DNA of 64,000 nucleotides, taken from the NCBI RefSeq assembly GCF_900496995.4, contig NW_024470381.1:372001-436000 (forward strand), in the 5' to 3' direction. The stretch is from Aquila chrysaetos chrysaetos (Eukaryota; Chordata; Aves; Accipitriformes; Accipitridae). Positions 1 through 12,200 of the stretch are shown here, in pieces. Every line of letters starts with the position of its first letter. Position 1 is the stretch's first letter. The notes beneath the pieces were generated by a model. It saw nothing but the letters and a program-made list of their open reading frames with translations, made no database searches and had not been told where the DNA came from. Both the position numbers and the translations under genes were made by a program.

Positions 1-180
1 GAGGTGAGGTAGGGATGAAGATGAGGATGAGGATGGAGATGGGGATGGGGATGGGATGGGGATGGAGATGGGGATGGGGTGGGGACAAGGATGTGGATGG
101 GAACAGGGATGGAGATGAGGATGGAGATGGGTACAAGAATGGGGATGCTGAGCCGGTGGCTGCAGTGGCCCCCGGGGTGG
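1..180. repeat. GATGGG/GATGAG purine-rich tandem repeat
   Basis: Imperfect 6-bp units of the GGATGG/GATGAG kind run from the left edge. The stretch lies in an intron of SPTBN4, downstream of its last visible exon on the minus strand. The open frame it produces is a repeat artefact. Confidence 0.85.
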
Positions 181-229
181 GGGGACAGGACGGGGGGTGA
201 CATCAGCCCCCCCCCCAAGGTGCCCATAC

Positions 230-3200
230 CGTGGTGAGCCGTCTCAGGGAACTGAACCTCTCCTCCCAAGCGGCGGCCGCCTTCCGGAAAGCCTCGTGCC
301 GCCGGATCAGCTGCTCCACCTCGTCCACGCTGCTGCCCAGCTCTTGGCTCTTGAGCAAAGGCTCCTGGGCCGTCAGCCAAGCGTCGGCCACCACCGCCTC
401 CTGGGCGAACTGGTGCACCTCCAGCACTACGGGACAGATGGACAGGCAGACGGAAGGACGTGCTCGTGGCGGCACCCCCCCACAAAGAGCATCCCATCCC
501 CGCGGTGGTGGAGGATCTGACCCCCTCCCCAAATTACCACCCCCACCACCACCTCCACCACCCCCCCCCCAGGTAGGACTCACTCTGCTGCAGCCATTCC
601 CAGTGCTTGTCCCACTTCTCCATCATCTCCTTCTTCTTTGCAAGCAGCTTCTCCACGTGGGCTTTGATCTGCAGGGATGGAGGAGATGGGTTGGGACCCC
701 CCCAAACAGTTGCAGCCACCCCCGCCCGACTGTCCACCCCCGCCATTGTGGGCACCTCGTCGGCCGCGGGGCTCTTGCTGAGGATGAGGTTCTTGCCGAG
801 CTCCAGGCAAGCGGCGATGCTCTTGCCGCGAGCTTCGATCTCGCTCTTGAGCCCTTGGTGGTCGTTCATCAGCAGCTCCACCGAGGAGACGTCCCTGTGA
901 GAGGGGACGGGGGCTGGGAGGGCAGGAGGGGACAGGGATGGGCCACCCCCCCCCAGGATGGGACAGGAGACGGGTCCTTGGCTTCATGGATGGGAGAGGA
1001 CATGGATCCTTTGATGGAACAGGATGTCTTTGGTTTCATGGATGGGATAGGACATGAGTCCTTGGGATGGGTCCTCCAGGTGGGACAGGACATGGGTCCT
1101 TGGCCCCATGGGTGGGACAGGACGTGGGTCGTTGGCATCATGGTTGGGCCAGGACACGTGTCTTTGGGATGGAACAGGACATGGGTCTTTGGTGGCATGG
1201 GTCCCTGGATTCAGAGAGGACGTGGGTCCTCCAGATGGAACAAGACACAATTCCTTGGCTTCATGGATGGGACAGGACATGGGGTCCTTGGTGCCATGGA
1301 TGGGACAAGACAAGGGTCCTCTGGACGGGACAGGACACAGGTCCTTGGCACCACAGATGGGCCAGAATGTGGTTCTTGGAGGCCAGCGCAGGACACAGGA
1401 CCTCGGCGCAGCCCACAGCTCCCGCTACCTGGGCTTCTCTCCAGCGCCGATCTGGCAGAGAACGCCATCCATCCAGGCGAGAAGGTCTCTCACGGTGCCG
1501 ACAAAGCGGATCTTATCAGCAACGCTGGCGACATGGAGCCGGCACTCCTCGCACGCCGCCAAGAGCTCCTTCCATGCCCGTAGCACCTCCTGCTCCCTCC
1601 CGGCGATGGCCTCGGCATTGTCCCCGGCATAGAGGGTCCTCAGCTGTGCCGCACCCTCTTGTAGCTGCCGGACTTGGGTCACCAACACCTCCACATCGTG
1701 CTCGAAGGCACCCAATGCCCGTTGCAAGGCTCCGGCCGACGTCCTGCCCTCACGGGCTGCCAGTTCAGGCAGGCGTTGCCTTTTCTCCTCAATTTGCCCC
1801 AAAACCTCTTTGCAATCATTGAAGAACTTGTGCAATTCATGGGAAGCTGCCAACATCTGTGCCCTGGTCTCCATCAGCTCCAGAAGATCTGCCCAAGCTT
1901 CGTTGACCCCATCCTTCCATTCAGCGATGGTGGCAGCGTCAGCGTGCCCGTAGTCAATCAATTCGTCCACCATTTGGTTGACGGCGGCGATCCTCTCCTG
2001 CCCAACGCTGCCCGTCTCGCTGGCGAACTCCAGGAATTTCTCCTGGAGTAGCTGAGATGGGCAGGGATGGGCAGGGGTGAGGAGTGGGCAGTGCCAGGCA
2101 GGGATGGGGGCAGGAGCTCCAGCATGGTGCACTGGTGGTGCCCAGGACCAGGATGGTGGCAGGACCCCCAGCATGGGGCATTGATGGTGCCCAGGACCCA
2201 CAGCATGGGGCAGGGACCACAACAAGACCCCCGGCATGGGGCAGGAACAATGCCAGGACCCCAGGCACAGGATGGGGACAAGTCCAGGACCTCTGGCATG
2301 GGGAAGGGACAATGCCAAGACCCCCAGCATGGGGCAGGAACCACAACAAGACCCCTCACCCAGGGGAGGGACTTCACCAGGACCCTCAGCACAGGATGGG
2401 GACAACTCCAGGACCCTTGGCATGGGGCACAGACAATGCCAAGACCCTCCTTGGCGCATGCCCCAACTCACTGTGACGTGCTCGAAGTCCTGTCCCAGCT
2501 CCGGTGAGCCGGCCACCACCTCCTTCTCAGCGATCCAATGCTCCAGCTCGTCCACCTCGCGGTTGAGCTGGTAGAGCCAATATTGCTGCTCCAACTTGGC
2601 CTTGCGTTCCTCCACCAGGTCCTTCAGAGACACGTACAGCCGGTCAACCTGCGACTGCCGCCTGCTGACCTGTTCGCTGGGCAAGGGACACAGCGCCCGG
2701 TGAACGCCAAAGACCCCGGCATTTTAGGGCAAGGGGGGATGGGTGTTGGGGGGCTTGAACCCACCTTTGAGGGTGGCCCAACTCTAGAAGAGCACGGCAT
2801 TGGCGAGAGAGTTGGGCGATGGTCTCCTCGTAGTTCTCCACTGTTTGCTCTGTCAGGAGGTGCTTCTTGAGGAGTTGTAGGGTGCTCTGCTCATCCTTGG
2901 GTGGAGAGCGGGACACGTTAGGGAGGTGAGATGCTGGGGGCGGGTCTTAAATTTCTTCCTCCCACAAGCCACCCCCATCAGCACCTTCCCCTTCTCCTCG
3001 CTCATCAACAGCAGCTCTTGCTCGCCCAACCACGACTCCACCTCGGCCACGTCAAAGTAGTATTGCTCCAGTTGGTAGGTGGCATCCAAGGTTTGCTGCC
3101 TGCGCTCTGCCTGCTCCTGCAGCTCCCCCCACATCGTCCCCAAACGCTCCAGAAGACGTCGGACCCCTTCGGCTTCGGGGCTTTTGATGGAGGCAACGGC

Positions 3201-6200
3201 TCCGGCGCGTTCCAGCACCTCGTCCACGCGAGGTCGGTGGACCTGGATCTCACGGCGGAGGTTCTGGTGGGGGTGTGGGTGGACAGGGGGTGGGTGTTGG
3301 GGGGGGTCATCGGTGTGTGTCCCCACCCTCCGTGGTGCAGGGGCTGACCTGGTTCTTCTTGATGAACTGCTGGACCGTCTGCAGGTTGGTGCCGTGGTCC
3401 TTCAGCGTGGCCAAGGGCAGGCGGTCCTGCACCCACAGCTGGCGGGGGGGCAGTGGGATGGACCTCAGCATCATCCCTGATTCTGATCCTGTCCCCATCT
3501 CCATCCCATCCCATCCCAGGGTTTCCTCACCCCTCCCATCCCATCCCATCCCAGGGGTTCCTCACCCCTCCCAACCCCATCCCACCCCATCCCAGGGGTT
3601 CCTCACCTATCCCACCCCACCTCATCCCATCTGATCCCATCCCATCCCATCCCAGGGGTTCCTCACCCATCCCATCCCATCCCCATCCAGTTTCTCCCCT
3701 GAGTTTGAAGTCCCTCTTGCACGAGCACCCGTCCCAGGTCTCATTACATTTGGGGTCCCCATTGCACCAGCACCCATCCTACGCCATCCCATCCCTTCCC
3801 ATCCCGTCCCATCCCACCCCACCCCATCCCAGGGGTTCCTCACCCCTTCCACCCCACCCCATCCCCATGTACTCACCACCTCATCCTCCAGCTCATGGCT
3901 GACCTGATGAACCTCCTTGGAAGCCAACAGGATTCTCCGACGTTCCTTGAGGGGCTCAATCAGGCGGACGATACGGGTCCCCACTGCGCTTTGCCGCTCC
4001 CCCACCGCCTGCCTGCCCGCTGCCTGCGCGGGCAGCGCCGCTGCCTGCACCTGCAGCTCCCCCACCTCCTTGTACCACTCCTCCACCTGCGACTCCATCG
4101 TCTGGGGCGGGGGGGGGGGGGGCGGGACACGGACACACCCCAGGATGAGACACTGGCGATCGGGATGGGAGAGGACAGCCACCCCCGCCAACCTCGCCAG
4201 GACCCCCGGTACTGGAGCGGGGTGTCAGTGTCGTGCCGGCTGTGCCAGCTGTGCCAGCTGTGCCGGGGAACCTCTGCCGTGAGTCAGCACCAAGATGAGC
4301 TGGTGGTGCTGAGCTCCCATTGCAACTGGGACTGAGCACTGGGGTGCCCCCGACATCCAAGGTCCCCCCCCAACACCCAACATCCCCCCCAAACACCTGA
4401 CATCCCCCAAACACCCAATGTCCCCCCCAAACACCCAATGCCCCCCCAAACCCCCGACATCCCCCCAACACCCAATGTCCCCCTCAAACACACAACATCC
4501 CCCCAAACATCCCACAAACTCTGGTGTCCCCCCATAAACTGGTGTCCCCCTCACCACTTGACATACCCCCAACACCCAATGTCCCCCCATAACCTAGTGT
4601 CCCCCCAACACCCAGTGTCCCCCCAACACCTGGTGTTCCCCATAACCTGGTGTCCCCCCAAGACCTGGTGTTCCCCATAACCTCGTCTTCCCCATAACCT
4701 GGTGCCCCCCAACACCTGATGTCCCCTCAACACCTAATGTCCCCTCCAACACCTGGTGTACTCCCAACACTTGATGTCTCCCCAACACCAGGTGTCCCCC
4801 CAGCACCCGGTGTCCTTCCAACACTTAATGTTCCCCCAACACCCGATGTTCCCCCTGGTGGTCCCCAAAACCTGGTGTCCCCCCAACACTTGGTGACCCC
4901 CAACACCCAATGTCCCCCCAACACCCAATGTCCCTCCCAACACCCAATGCCCCCCCAAACCCACCTGCAACCTCTTGAGCTGCCTGCTGACGCTAAGAAG
5001 GTCGGCTCCTGCCCCCACTGTCTCCAGCTGCTCCTCCAGCCTCCCCAGCCGCGCCTCCATGTCGGCATAACTCCGCGCCAAGCGCTCGGCGGCGGCGGCT
5101 TCCGCCAACCGGCGGCTCCTGGCTTGGCTGGTGGTTTCCAACTCTACCCAACATTGCCGTAACTCTTCCAGTTGACGCCGAACGGCGTCGGCTAATTCGG
5201 GTTTGGCGAGGAGAAGTTCTTCACCTTCCTGGGGTGGGGTGAGGGGGGTCAAGGAGGGGTGTCAAGAAGGGGGGTGTCGTTCCCCCCCCCCCCCGCCCAC
5301 CCTGGGATTTGGGGTGTTGACCGTTGGCCATGGGGCTGGTGGATCTTCAGACGTCATGAAGGGCGCCCCCTGGTGGGGGAGGGAGGGGGCGCAGGGCTTT
5401 GGGTGGCACCCGGGGGGGAGGTGTAGCAAAAGCGGGTGGTGCAGCCGGGGGGGTTGTAGCGAAAGGGGGTGCAGAGAAAAAAGGGGTGCAGCTGGGGGGT
5501 TGTAGGGAAAGGGGGGGTAGTGAAGGGGGGGTGCAATGGGGTGTGCAGCGAAATGGGGGGCGCAGCAAAAGGGGGGTGCAGTGGGGGTTGCAGTGGGGTT
5601 GCAGCGAAATGGGGGTGCAGTGAAATGGGGGTGCAGCAAAAGGGGGGTGCAGAGAAAGGAGGGTGATGCAGCAAAGCGGGCTGCAGTGAAATGGGAGGTG
5701 CAGGGAAAGGGGGTGTAGCAAAAGGGGGGGGTGCAGTGAGGGGTGCAGCAAAAGTGGGGTGCAGCAAAAGGGGGGTGATGCAGGGAAAGGGGGGGTGCAG
5801 CAAAATGGGGTGCAGCAAAAGGGGGATGGAGCTGGGGGAGCAAAAAGGGGGTGCAGTAAAACGGGGTGCAGCTGGGGGGGTAGCAAAAGTGGGGTGCAGC
5901 AAAAGTGGGGTGCAGCAAAAGGGGGCGTGCAGCAAAAGGGGGGGTGCAGCCAGAGAGGGGTGCAGGGAAATGGGGGTGCAGCTGGAGAGGGGGTGCAGTG
6001 GGGAAGGATGCGGGGGGGGTGATGCAGCAAAAGTCGGGTGCAGCAAAAGGCGGGTGCAGCTGGGGAAGATGCAGCCGGGGGGGGTGCAATGGGGGGTGCG
6101 TGTGCAACGAAATGGGGGTGCAGCCGGGGAAAAATGCAACGGGGGGGGGGTTGCAACCGAGGAAGGATGCAACGGCAGCAGGGGAGATGCAGCAAGCAGG

Positions 6201-9200
6201 GATGCGGCGGGGGGGGGGGGGGGGATGCAACGAGCTAGGGAAGCATGCAACGGGGAGGGGGCTGCAGCAAGAGGGGGGGCCCCCGCAACCACCACGTCAC
6301 CCCCAAACGCCTCGCCCCTCAAGCCCCCCTCGCCTGGCGAGGAAGCGGTTAAATCTCATCCCTCCCCCCCTCCACCCTACGACCCCCCCTTTTTTTTTTT
6401 CTTCTCCCCCCCTTCTACCTTCTCGATCTTCTCCAGCCACTCTTTATTCTGCGCCAGCTCGGCCATGAACGCTTGGTGCTTCAGCCATGGTTTGGGGGGG
6501 CGAGGGGGGGGGTCCCGGGAGGGGTCCCCCGCCATCAGCACCTTCTCCCGGATCCAGCCATCCAGCTAAAGGGAAAAGGAGGGCGGGGGGGGGGGGGGGA
6601 ATGAGGTTGTAAAACACCCCCCCCCCCCAAAAAAAAGGGATCCCCGCAACCCTTGGAAGGGTGACGGGCCCACGTTGGGGCCTGCGGTCCCTCTACGGCG
6701 AGGAGGAAGAGGAGGATGACAGTGAAGAAGGCGAAGAAGAGGAGGATGAGGATGAGGATGATGGTGGCATTGGCGTGATGCCGCAGAGCCTTTGCAGCAG
6801 ATGCCGGGCGGAGCGCGGAGGCCGGATCCGGCCTCCCCGGTTATCTGCGCCAAAAAGGCGACCGGGGATCTGGCCAACCTCCCCCGTGTGCCGTAACCGC
6901 GCCGCGCCGGTGATGGACCACTGCGGCTCACACCGCTGCCGGCGGCGAAGCCCCCTGAGATGCTGAGGAGCATCTATGGGGATGTGCGGGACCCACTGGT
7001 CCAGGTTTTGAGGGGGGGGGGGGGGCGGCTTGGGGACCCTTGGGGACCACCCCCCCCAAAACCGTGACCCAGACCACGCCAACATCAGCGGCAGCACCCA
7101 TCCCGGGGGTCCACAACCCCCAGCCCAGCACCCAGTTGGGACTCTCTGCACCCAAACTTGCAGCCAGCCCCCCCCCCCTTCCTGAATAATTTGGGGGGGG
7201 GGGGGTGTCAGGGGTCTGGGTCCTACCTCGTGGCAGTCCTGGAGGAAACGCTGCAGCTCGAGGTGGTCCTCAAGCCGCTGCATCCACTCCTGAGCCAGCT
7301 GGTAGTTGCGTTGGCTCCTGTGGATTGGGGGGGGACGACCCGGTTCAGCGCTGCCCAGCTGGTGACACACCCCCCCCCAGCACCCCAATTAAGCACCTAA
7401 TTAACCCACCCCAGCCCCTTGCAAAGCGAATTAATCCAAAGGGGAAACTGAGGCACAGGGTTGCGCGTTCCCCATCAGCCATGGTGAGGATGCACCAGCA
7501 GATCCAGCTCCATCATTGTCCCTGGGGGTAGGGGGGGGGTCCCGGGTGCCGGGGGGGTCAAGGCGTTGCCGTCCCGGCACCTACTTGGCACGGAGACTCT
7601 CCATCGCCTTGGCCACGCGGTCGCTGTAGAGGTTGCCTTGACGTTGGAGGCTCTCGCCAGCTTGTAGAGCCAGTTGGATCTTCTGCAGGTTGAGGTCCAT
7701 GGTGGTGGTGAAGTCCTTGTGCTTCTTGATGGCGTTGCTCACCCCTTCCACCGTGTCGGGGAGCTCAGCATGGACCAGGGTGGACTCCTGGAGAACGGAT
7801 GGAGCAGATGCCAGTGATGGACTCTCTATCCCTGGTCACTTCTTCTCCTTCATCCTCCCCAACTCAACTGTAAGGTCACCAAGAACTTCTCCCACCCATC
7901 TCTACCTGGTTGTAGAGGCTGGTCTCACATTGCTGGACATCCCGGAGGAAGAGGTGGAAGACGTGAGATTGCACCAGCACCTCTCGTCGCGTCTCCCAGC
8001 TCTGCAGCAGCTTGCCCCAGCCCGCATCCAGCTTCTGCAACCACTGCTGCAACGAGAGGTAGGGGACCTCGGTCTCCTCCAAGGCCAACAGATCGCTGGC
8101 CGCTTGGATCTTGGCGTAGTCCTCCTCGTAGCCGTTGATCTCCTCTTTGAGGGCCGCGTGTTGGTTCAACAACCTCTCTGCTTCGGCCAAGCTATCCGGC
8201 ACCTCCTCAGAGGCTACGGCAGCTTGAGTCTTCACCAACCAACTGAGGAAGTTGTCCAAGTCTTGGATGAACTGTTGCAAGCGACCGGCGACGGTCAAAG
8301 AGTCCTCACAACCTTGCAGAGCCCGCTTCAGGGCCTCCCACTCCTCGCTGATCTGCTCGAAGGGCAGCAGGATCTCCAGGGCTCGCCCGGGGTGGGAGGC
8401 AGCCAAGGCTTCGCCTTCCCGTTGAAGCTCCACCAACCGAGGTTCCAAGACCACCAGAGCTGCCTCCATGGTGGGGAGAGGCGGCGTTGCAAGGCCAACA
8501 CGCCGCCCAGGTCGCCGCCGCCTGATTGCGTGGCTTCAATGGCTTTTCTCTTCTCCCGCACCTGCGCCTTCATCTCGCCGCACTCCAGCAGGTAGTTCTG
8601 GATCTTCAGGACAGAGCTGAGTTGGCTCTTCTTGTGCTCCACCAGCTCCACCACCCGATTCCACCTGGGGATGGAGGTGGGACGAGACCAGGATGGAGCC
8701 CTCCACTGGCACTGCCACCAGGATGGCATCCACCTTGGGCATCACTAACACTTGGGATGGGCTCAGGCCATTGTACTGGAGAGCTGGGCCCCATGGGGAC
8801 GTCCCACCAGGTTGGGAGAACCCCAAGGTTGGGGTCTGCCAGCAGCCCCATAGCTCATTCCCCCTACCCACCAAGGACCCACCAAGCAGTATGGGGTCCA
8901 CCTTGGGCATGACGGACCCCCAGTATGGACTTGGCCCCACAGCTTGGCCTCCCTCCCCACACCCGTACCTGCTGTTGAGGTGGTCCTGGCAGGAGCGGAC
9001 CTCCTCTGAGCTGGGGTGACCCCCATCCACCAACTGCTGCACCACCTGGTTGACATCCAAGATCCGTCCCATGACGCTGTTCATCTCCTGGTCCAGGCTC
9101 TCAAACCTGGGGAGGAGAGGTGAGCAGTGGGTTCTCTGATGGCGCAAGGGACCCAGGCGTCTGGTCCCGTTCCCATCCCCCCTAACACACCTATGCTGGA

Positions 9201-12200
9201 CCACCTCAACCTCATCCAACTCCTCCGGCACCTCCATCCTCTCCAACCACTGCTCCTTCTCGTCCACCCAGACCTCGCAGGCGTGCACCTCGCTGAACAT
9301 ACGGTAGACGGCCAAAGCGTCCTGCAACCACTGCTGCCGCAGCACGGCTACCTCGGCCACCTCCCCGTAGAGCTGCTCCACCTCCACCACCCGGATCTGC
9401 ACGTCAACCCCTTGACGGTGCTCAGGTGCCAGAAGAGCCAACTGCTTCCGGAGGGCCAACACGGCCGCCCGGTGCTTCTCCACCTCTTCCACCACTGCCC
9501 GGTGCTTCCGCAGAAGAGCTTGGGTGGAATAGTCATCATGGCCAAAGTCATCGCTGGAGACGATGCGGTAGGTGTCCTGCAACCAGGCCACCAAGTCATC
9601 TGTCTCGGCACTGAACTGGAAGAAGTTGAGGGCCTCCTGCAACCGTTGTTGATGCAACCCCGTCACCTCCTCCAGCTTCTTCCAGCGGAGGCGAACCTCC
9701 CGCATCTTCTCCTGGATCCCACCGGGGCTGAAGCGTTTCTTGGCCAAGATCTGCTCGCCCCTCTTCATGGTCTGGTGCAACAGAGCCCGTCGGCTGCCCA
9801 GCTCACCCAACATGCTCTTGTGCTTGTTGGTCAATGTCAAGACGCTGCTCAGGTCCCGGCCACACGTCTTGGCAGCCAGGATCTGCTCCTTCTCGCGGAT
9901 CCACGCCTCAGCCTCCTCCATCTCCTGGAAGAAGGCCCAAAGCTGGCGGGAGTCCTCCAGCTCCTTGCGTCTCTTGCCCGCCAGCTCCCCCAGCTCCTCC
10001 AGACACGTCTGGACATGGTTGACCCGGTTGCAGATGATCTGGGGGTCGCAGGGTTGATAGCCTGGACCAAGAGAACCAGACCTTAGTGGAGATGGTCTAC
10101 AGCACCCTGAAGACCTTGGTTGACCCCTCCCAAGGTCAAGCATCTCCCAGTCCTCGTGGTGCCCATCCCGGTGCCCCACGTTACCCTCCAGCTCTGAGAA
10201 CTTGAGCGCAGCAGCGTTGAGCGCCTGCACCCGGTCGGTCTGGGCAGAGATGTCGGCCTCCAGCAGACCGTGCTTCTGCAGCAGGTCCTCAACCTCCAGA
10301 AGATGCTTCCCCAAATCCTTGGAGACCAACAGCACCTGGGGAAGGAGAACGAGACCACAAGGTCCAGAGCTGCCCACCACACCCTCCATGGGGACGCCTG
10401 GTACCCACCACGTCCCTGGCTCTACCTGCATCTCCTCCATCCAGTCAATCATGTAGACCATCTCCTGGAAGATCTTCTGCAGGGCCAGGTTCTGCTCGAG
10501 GCGGGCACGACGGGCACGGACCAGCTCGGTCAACAGCCCCCACTGCCGAAGGATGTTGTCCTTTTGGGCACTGATGCGTTTGGTGTCATAGTAGCCCTCG
10601 GACTCCATCTCCAGGGCCAGCTCCACCACCACCTGGATGCGCTCTTGGTAGGAGGAGATATCGGCCTCGATGGCCTCATGCTTCTTCATAGCAGCCTCCA
10701 CTGCCGGCAGGTCGTAGCCAAAGTTGTCCTGGGGTGGGGGGAGATGCCATCAGGCGGGGTGGACCACTCCTCGGTCAATGAGGGAGCTCAATGAGGCTAG
10801 CCAGGAGGTCCCACCACCCGAGTGTTGGGTTCCTCACCCCCCAACCCCAGCCAGGGAGAGGACCCAGGCGTCCTGCCCTAGGGTGAGGGTCCCAGCTGAG
10901 CCCCCCCCACTCCATCCCACCTGCGAGACCAAGCGTTGGTTCTCATTCAACCACGTCTCCCTCATGACGGCCTTGTGGTCAAAACGTTGGGCCAGCAGCT
11001 CCAGCTTCTCCTGCCGGATCAGCTCGTTACGCAGTGACACCTCCCGCTCATGCTCTGCCTTCTCCAGGCAGGTCCAAGCCTGCGGGGTGGGACACTGGGC
11101 TCAACAAGGGGGTCCCCAGCCTTTCTCGGGGTCCCCCAGGATGGAGAGGTCACCCCCATCCCACCAGCACCTTATTGATGTCGGAGATGCTCTTGCCCTC
11201 ACTGGGGATGTAGAGCTTGCGGTTGTTGGCTCGTAGCTTGCTCTGGATGGTGAAGAGCAGGACCTCCAGGTTCCCCTTCTCCTGGAACCTGCGGGGTGGC
11301 AGGACCAGGTCAGGATACGGCCATGGTCCCGCCCCCCCACCCGTGGTTGTCCCCCCCAGCCCCAGGAGGTGCTCACTTGACGGGCTTCTCCAGGGTGCAG
11401 AAGGCGGTGAAGGCTTGGAGCTGCTGCTGCACCCCAGTCAAGGAGTTGGCAAACTTCTGGTTGCTGATGATGGTGATGGTGTGCTGGATCCAGGCGAGCA
11501 GCTCGGCTGCCAGCGCCTCATACCGCTCGATGATGGCCTCGATCTCCATAGCCTGATCCAGAACCTGGTGGGAGAGTGGTCAGTCACCTGTGTGTCTCAG
11601 GGTTGCAGCCCACAGAAGCCCTTCAAGCAACCATGGGTGGCTTGGGGTGCAACCTGCTTGGCCCAGCCCCTCCAGGGACCAGCATGGCCCTGTCCTTGCT
11701 GGTGCCCAGTGGATGAAGGGATGGGACATCCCATGGAGCAAAGGATGGGACACCCCATGGACCCACAAGGCGTGGGCCAAAACCCACCTTCCCGATGCGC
11801 TTCCCCTCCACAGCCAACGCCTTCATCTTGGAGAAGTAGTGGTAGAAGGACACCACGTAGGTGATGATGGACTTCTCGTCAGGGTCCTCCATGTTGACAT
11901 CTGGTGGGAGGTGAAGTGTTGGTCCCCAAGCCTGCTTGGCTCCCTGGAGTCCCCCCTGACCACCAGCCCTGGTCCAGCAAAGCCCATCCACCAACCCCAA
12001 CCTCAACCTTGAGCGCCCCCAAAAATCCTCTGAGGTGGAAAACGAAGGCAGGAGCAATTAGCCGGATGGGTGGAGACACCCCACCCCGTGTGGATGGATG
12101 GATGGACAGACCCCTGCCCCGGTCCTGTCCCATCCCTACCCTCGGGGTCCAGCAGCTTGCTGAGTCCCAACTGCTGCTCAGCCGTGTTGAAGGCTTGTTG

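Noticed and set aside
231-1583. 450-codon plus-strand open frame
   Set aside because: Antisense to SPTBN4 exons and running through the 970-1400 minisatellite; no splice or family support.
4330-4960. CRISPR-like regular repeats
   Set aside because: Units are contiguous, imperfect, without unique spacers, and lie in a vertebrate intron; the same applies to the other arrays.
5262-6322. Two overlapping Pro/Cys/His-rich minus-strand frames of over 300 codons
   Set aside because: Products of the GGTGCAGCAAAAGGGG minisatellite; open in several frames because the unit lacks stops.
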